Below are positions 57,934 to 64,000 of a stretch of DNA of 64,000 nt, one piece after another. The notes under the pieces were generated by a model. The model made no database searches, was not told the DNA's origin, and saw nothing but the letters and a program-made list of their open reading frames with translations. The number at the start of each line of letters is the position of its first letter. The stretch's first letter is position 1. Source of the stretch: Neisseria sp. (lineage in GTDB: Bacteria; Pseudomonadota; Gammaproteobacteria; Burkholderiales; Neisseriaceae); the NCBI GenBank assembly GCA_030528455.1, contig JAUMYW010000002.1:62001-126000 (forward strand). The letters are read 5' to 3'. The position numbers and the translations under genes were made by a program.

Positions 57934-60483
57934 ATGCCTTTAACTGCCGCCTTCTCCGAACTCCAACAGCAAAAGCAACACGCCGTAGAAAACTATCTGC
58001 TGCAGCGCCGTCCAGATGATTTTTTCTCACAATACAGCCGGGCTCTGGACCAGATGCTGTGCACTATTTTTCCGCATTTTTTCGATAGCGGCTGCTGTCT
58101 CTTGGCCGCAGGCGGCTACGGTCGGGGCGAAATGTATCCCCATTCCGATTTGGATTTGGTTTTACTGTGGCCGCAACAGCCGTCTGCAGCCGGAGAAGAT
58201 GCAGTCGGCTGCTTCTTGCAGACCTTGTGGGACATGAAACTGCACCCTGCACTGAAAAGCGGAACTGCGGCAGAACTGTGTGCCGACACAATCAATGACC
58301 TGACGGCGGAAACCGCCTTTCTGGAAGCACGCTTCCTTTGCGGCAGCCGGGATTTGGCGGAAACTTTTATCGGCCAACTTGATTTGCAGCGCAATCCGGC
58401 GGTTTTTATCGAAAGCAAGCTCTTGGAAATGCAACTGCGGCACGATAAACAACAAGGCTCGGGCACAGTATTGGAGCCGAATCTCAAAACCTGTCCGGGC
58501 GGTCTGCGCGACATTCATACTATGAGCTGGCTGGCACGCGTGCAAGGTCTGCAGCCCGACATCGCCTCACTGATGGCAAACGGCATTCTCACCCGTTCCG
58601 AAGCCGGCATTTTAAGCCACAGCCGCAAACAGCTCGCCCGTCTTCGCATCGATCTGCACTTGGCAGCCGGTCGCGAAGAAGACCGTCTGATTTTCGACTT
58701 CCAACGGCAGATTGCCGATGCGCGCGGTTGGACTGACGACGAGAGCCGTTTGAAAAGCGAGAAAGTGATGCGGATTGTTTACCGCGCCATCAAAGCCGTC
58801 AAACAATTAAACGGTATCATTCTGCCCATGCTGCAAGGTCGCGTATATTCTCGCCTGCCGCGCATCGTTCACGATATCGACAGCGATTATTACCAGCTCG
58901 GCAACGGTATTGCCGCCCGCAATAAAAACCTGTTCCGCGAACAGCCGGAACACATCTTCAAAATCGTCGAACTGATGCAGCGACGCAAAGACATTACCTC
59001 GCTTGCGCCCAAAACCCTACGGGCATGGTGGGAAGCCGTCCAGCACATTGACAGCGCGTTTTACCGCAATGAGACCAACCGCCACCGCTTTATCGGTTTT
59101 TTCAAGCACGGAGCAGGTCTGACCGCAACCATGCGCTTTCTCAATCTTTACGGTGTTCTGTCGCACTATTTGCCCACTTGGGGCAAAATCGTCGGTCTGC
59201 TCCAGCACGACTTATTCCATATTTATCCTGTGGACGACCATATTCTGACTGTTTTGCGGAATATGCGCCGCTTTGCCATGGAGCAGTATGTTCACGAATT
59301 TCCCTTCGCGTCCTCACTGATGTACCGCTTCGACCGTCCCGAGCTGCTCTATCTGGCAGCCCTGTTTCACGACATTGCCAAAGGCCGCGGCGGCGACCAC
59401 GCCATAGAAGGCATTGCCGATGCGCAACGTTTTGCCTCCGACCATTTTTTAGATGCAGACGGCAGCGAACTGCTGGCATGGCTGGTAGAACACCATCTGC
59501 TGATGTCGATGACCGCACAAAAAGAAGACATTCAAGATCCGGAAGTCATCCGCCGCTTCTGCAGCAAGGTCGGCACTTCCTACCGCCTTCACGCACTCTA
59601 CCTGCTGACTGTTGCAGACATACGCGGCACCAATCCGAAAATCTGGAACTCTTGGAAAGCCAATCTGCTGGAAAACCTGTTTAAAGCAGCAGAACAGCAT
59701 TTTGCCGGTGAAAACCCAACCGCCGCCGTCCTGACCGGCCGCCGCCAACAACATGCCGCCGCACTTCTTGCACAGGCAGGATTCGACTCCAAACACCAGC
59801 AACGCTTGTGGCGGGCACTCGGTCCGGCATATTTCGTCCGACACGAAACCGGCGAAATAGAATGGCACACCTTTCTGCTGGCAGCAGACTTCGAGCGTCC
59901 TCAAACCGCAATACGTCCCTATCTTGATCCTCAAACCTGGCAGATTATGGCGTTTCTACCCAACGCACCGCGCGTATTTGCCCGCCTGTGCCGTATTCTC
60001 AGCCGCCACATGCTAGACATCGTCAGTGCACGCGTTTTTGTAACCGAACACGATTACGTATTGGATACCTTCGTCGTCCGGCTTCCCGAGCACGCGGCTC
60101 CAACCGATGCAGCACGCATTCAAAAAGCCCTGTTACGGGAATTGGAACAATTCGTCAACGGACAAAGCCGACCTGCAGACGGCATACAGCAAGGTCCCGG
60201 CCGCCGCGCACGCTGCCTGCCGATTGCCCCAACCGTACAGCTCAGCCCCGAAGAAGAGCGTCCCGACTGGTATACTTTGGACATTGTTTCCGCCAACCGC
60301 CCTTACCTTTTGGCAGACATCGCCGACGTATTCAACGCACACAGCATCAGCCTGCGCTACGCCAAAATCAACACTTTGGACGCGCGCGCCGAAGACAGTT
60401 TTCTGCTGTACAGCCGCGATTTGTCTGCTCCAGCCAAACAATTGGAATTAGAAAAAGCCCTGCTCGGTGTTTTAACGGTTTGA
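57934..60483 (+). CDS. glnD: PII uridylyltransferase / uridylyl-removing enzyme
   Basis: This 849-residue sensor adds UMP to PII proteins when nitrogen is limiting and removes it when glutamine is abundant. The nucleotidyltransferase site is AAGGYGRGEMYPHSDLDLVLL near residues 58-78, with the two catalytic aspartates. An HD domain follows around residues 465-520 (LAALFHDIAKGRGGDH). Two ACT domains at the C-terminus (residues about 685-849) begin near FARLCRILSRHMLDIVSARVF and DIVSANRPYLLADIADVFN. The length is close to the E. coli enzyme. Several resident DUS copies occur inside it. A PII gene is not in the window. Confidence 0.96.
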   Translation: MPLTAAFSELQQQKQHAVENYLLQRRPDDFFSQYSRALDQMLCTIFPHFFDSGCCLLAAGGYGRGEMYPHSDLDLVLLWPQQPSAAGEDAVGCFLQTLWDMKLHPALKSGTAAELCADTINDLTAETAFLEARFLCGSRDLAETFIGQLDLQRNPAVFIESKLLEMQLRHDKQQGSGTVLEPNLKTCPGGLRDIHTMSWLARVQGLQPDIASLMANGILTRSEAGILSHSRKQLARLRIDLHLAAGREEDRLIFDFQRQIADARGWTDDESRLKSEKVMRIVYRAIKAVKQLNGIILPMLQGRVYSRLPRIVHDIDSDYYQLGNGIAARNKNLFREQPEHIFKIVELMQRRKDITSLAPKTLRAWWEAVQHIDSAFYRNETNRHRFIGFFKHGAGLTATMRFLNLYGVLSHYLPTWGKIVGLLQHDLFHIYPVDDHILTVLRNMRRFAMEQYVHEFPFASSLMYRFDRPELLYLAALFHDIAKGRGGDHAIEGIADAQRFASDHFLDADGSELLAWLVEHHLLMSMTAQKEDIQDPEVIRRFCSKVGTSYRLHALYLLTVADIRGTNPKIWNSWKANLLENLFKAAEQHFAGENPTAAVLTGRRQQHAAALLAQAGFDSKHQQRLWRALGPAYFVRHETGEIEWHTFLLAADFERPQTAIRPYLDPQTWQIMAFLPNAPRVFARLCRILSRHMLDIVSARVFVTEHDYVLDTFVVRLPEHAAPTDAARIQKALLRELEQFVNGQSRPADGIQQGPGRRARCLPIAPTVQLSPEEERPDWYTLDIVSANRPYLLADIADVFNAHSISLRYAKINTLDARAEDSFLLYSRDLSAPAKQLELEKALLGVLTV

Positions 60484-60501
60484 TCCGACCGAATATAATA
60501 T

Positions 60502-60519
60502 AATTATTTTGAAATAATT
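60502..60519. promoter_or_regulatory. AT-rich palindrome upstream of copZ
   Basis: AATTATTT at 60502-60509 and AAATAATT at 60512-60519 form a perfect 8-bp inverted repeat with a 2-bp centre. It overlaps or lies just after TATAAT hexamers at 60494-60504 and sits 65 bp before copZ. It could be a repressor operator; it loosely resembles iron-type (Fur) boxes. Role inferred. Confidence 0.45.
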
Positions 60520-60583
60520 TTCATTTGCCGAACAAATCTGCAGACGGCATCGAATACCGTTTGCATCACAACAAGGAAAAACT

Positions 60584-60796
60584 ATGAATACGGTTACTCT
60601 GAATATTTCCGGTATGACCTGCAACGGATGCTCTGCAAGCATACAGCGCGTATTGCTGGCAGTCGAAGGAGTAAACCGGGTGGAGACCGATTGGCAGCAT
60701 GGTCGCGCAGAAATTGAATTCGATGCAAATCAAACCAATACGGCAATTTTGATTGAAGCAGTGGAAGATGCCGGTTTCGATGCCGAAACCGCCTAA
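60584..60796 (+). CDS. copZ: Copper chaperone (heavy-metal-associated domain protein)
   Basis: This 70-residue protein is a single HMA domain. The metal-binding motif is GMTCNGCSAS, with C13 and C16 in M-x-C-x-x-C. The beta-alpha-beta-beta-alpha-beta pattern and length fit CopZ-type chaperones that deliver copper(I) to CopA. It begins with a good AAGGAAAA ribosome binding site. copA lies about 1 kb downstream, separated by a YheT-family gene. The gene is AT-richer than the two that follow. Confidence 0.93.
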   Translation: MNTVTLNISGMTCNGCSASIQRVLLAVEGVNRVETDWQHGRAEIEFDANQTNTAILIEAVEDAGFDAETA

Positions 60797-60828
60797 ACAT
60801 ACGATTTTCCTTTATTAAAAATCAAAAT

Positions 60829-61812
60829 ATGCACAATTTAACCGATAAGTCCTCCTTGCTCGCCCAACTTCCGTCCCTGCATACTCCGCGCTGGCTCAAA
60901 GGCGGCAATCTGCAAACCTTATACGCCAAAGCCTTGCAGCCCGAACCGCCCGCCTACCGCCGCGAGCTGCTGCCTGACCGTTTCGGCACGGATGTGGCCG
61001 CATATGACTTTGTCGATGCAGAGAACGCTGATGCACCCTTGGTCGTACTGTTTCACGGTCTGGAAGGCAGCAGCCGCAGCCATTACGCCGCCGCACTGAT
61101 GCACGCGGTAAAAGCAAAAGGCTGGCACGGCGCAGTAGCGCATTTCCGCAGCTGCGGCGGCGTTGCCTCAAACGCGCTCTACCACAGCGGCGACACGCCC
61201 GAAATCGCGCATATGCTGGGCATTCTGACGGCGCGTTACCGCAAAGTATATGCGGTCGGCGTATCTTTGGGAGGAAACGTGCTGGCGAAATATTTAGGCG
61301 AACAAGGCCGTCTGAAAAACAGCGGAGAACCCTGTTCCGCCCTGCCCGCTGCCGCTGCGGCCGTTTCCGCACCTGTGGATCTGCCCGCTGCCGGCGAAGC
61401 CTTGGAACACGGTTTGCCGCGTCTGCTGTATGCACGCTATTTTCTCAATACGCTGATGGAAAAAGTCCCGCCTCCGGCACGCAAAATCCGTTCGCTGGGC
61501 GAGTTCGACAACGCCTATACCGCACCGCTGCACGGTTTCGCCGACAAAGACGATTATTACCACCGCTCAATGTGCAAACCGTATCTGTGCGACATCGACG
61601 TGCCGATGCTGCTCCTGAACGCCCGAAACGATCCTTTCCTGCCCGCACGTTTTCTGCCGTCCGAAGACGAAGTGTCGCCGCAGGTTTTCCTCTTGCAGCC
61701 GGAAAACGGCGGCCATGTCGGTTTTGTCTCCGGCAGCGGGCGCGGACATCTGGACTGGCTGCCGAGCGTACTGCTGCGCTTCTTCGAGTCGGCCGGTCAT
61801 GAGGCCGTCTGA
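60829..61812 (+). CDS. YheT-family alpha/beta hydrolase
   Basis: This 327-residue protein has the alpha/beta hydrolase fold. LVVLFHGLEGSSRSHYAAALM holds the oxyanion region, and the nucleophile is S146 in YAVGVSLGGNVLAKYLGE. HFRSCGGVASNALYHSGDT is a YheT-family block. The later acid and histidine lie around NARNDPFLPARFLP and GGHVGFVSGSGRGHLDWLP. Biochemical activity of the family is poorly defined; esterase activity is likely. It lies between copZ and copA, 32 bp after copZ, so it may be part of that transcript. It contains an AG-type DUS and ends with another. Confidence 0.88.
   Translation: MHNLTDKSSLLAQLPSLHTPRWLKGGNLQTLYAKALQPEPPAYRRELLPDRFGTDVAAYDFVDAENADAPLVVLFHGLEGSSRSHYAAALMHAVKAKGWHGAVAHFRSCGGVASNALYHSGDTPEIAHMLGILTARYRKVYAVGVSLGGNVLAKYLGEQGRLKNSGEPCSALPAAAAAVSAPVDLPAAGEALEHGLPRLLYARYFLNTLMEKVPPPARKIRSLGEFDNAYTAPLHGFADKDDYYHRSMCKPYLCDIDVPMLLLNARNDPFLPARFLPSEDEVSPQVFLLQPENGGHVGFVSGSGRGHLDWLPSVLLRFFESAGHEAV
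61305..61316 (+). repeat. AG-type DUS in the YheT-family gene
   Basis: A perfect AGGCCGTCTGAA, the AG dialect described for several commensal Neisseria, rather than the resident CTGCA form. Confidence 0.8.
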
Positions 61813-61813
61813 A
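61802..61813 (+). repeat. AG-type DUS at the end of the YheT-family gene
   Basis: A perfect AGGCCGTCTGAA overlapping the YheT stop codon, 20 bp before copA. The TGA stop is part of the repeat. Confidence 0.8.
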
Positions 61814-61833
61814 AACGCAGAACCGAGCCGATT

Positions 61834-63999
<2,166 letters not shown>

Positions 64000-64000
64000 A

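Overview
The window is a 64-kb piece of chromosome from a member of the Neisseriaceae, most probably a Neisseria species that is neither meningococcus nor gonococcus. Three things point there. The short repeat GCCGTCTGCA occurs dozens of times, often as inverted pairs at gene ends, and looks like a DNA uptake sequence (DUS). The proteins are neisserial in type, for example a TfoX-C/TadA fusion, HisZ next to PurA, and an NgoMIV-like restriction system. The gene order is that of a dense, mostly housekeeping beta-proteobacterial chromosome. No prophage, insertion sequence, CRISPR array or rRNA was seen. One tRNA gene, tRNA-Ser(GCU), is present.

Layout. 1-2348: argB 3' end, ilvE, ygfZ. 2716-4529: fabA-fabB on the minus strand. 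4852-10957: aroA, bioF-bioC, recA, trpE. 10958-11936: a decayed stretch with a frameshifted gene relic. 11937-18584: greB, recB, purC, lpxH and an ArsC-like gene. 18734-23880: a DUF945 gene, then a two-gene GCCGGC-type restriction-modification system abutting purK and an acetyltransferase. 23968-26638: a small membrane protein and a two-subunit sodium:solute symporter. 27081-33607: hemE, lgt, pyrC, a TusA-like gene, a CNP1-family gene, ansA and an RluA-type synthase. 33632-34787: two AT-rich, frameshifted genes, the second resembling immunity protein Imm26. 34920-40669: dedA, glmM, folP, ftsH, rlmE. 40799-45874: yhbY, two conserved unknowns, an amino-acid-binding lipoprotein, purA, hisZ. 46111-52414: mglC-mglA-mglB facing galT-galK, a compact galactose uptake and catabolism regulon. 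52763-57838: a small secreted protein, trpB, tRNA-Ser, tadA, an RluE-type synthase, icd. 57934-63999: glnD, copZ, a YheT-family hydrolase, copA.

How the parts work together. MglBAC would import galactose, and GalK plus GalT would feed it into the Leloir pathway; galE is not in the window. The two transcription units diverge from a 397-bp gap holding a perfect 10-bp inverted repeat, a good operator candidate. CopZ and CopA form a copper chaperone/efflux pair. The restriction system sits 3 bp upstream of purK and carries no terminator, so it probably shares a transcript with purK.

The most interesting larger-scale signal is a mosaic of DUS dialects. Most copies end in CTGCA. A minority end in CTGAA, the form used by other Neisseria, and these cluster at the immunity-like relics, in folP, around icd, and across yheT-copA. 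This suggests imported blocks. No wholly new multi-gene system was recognised with confidence.
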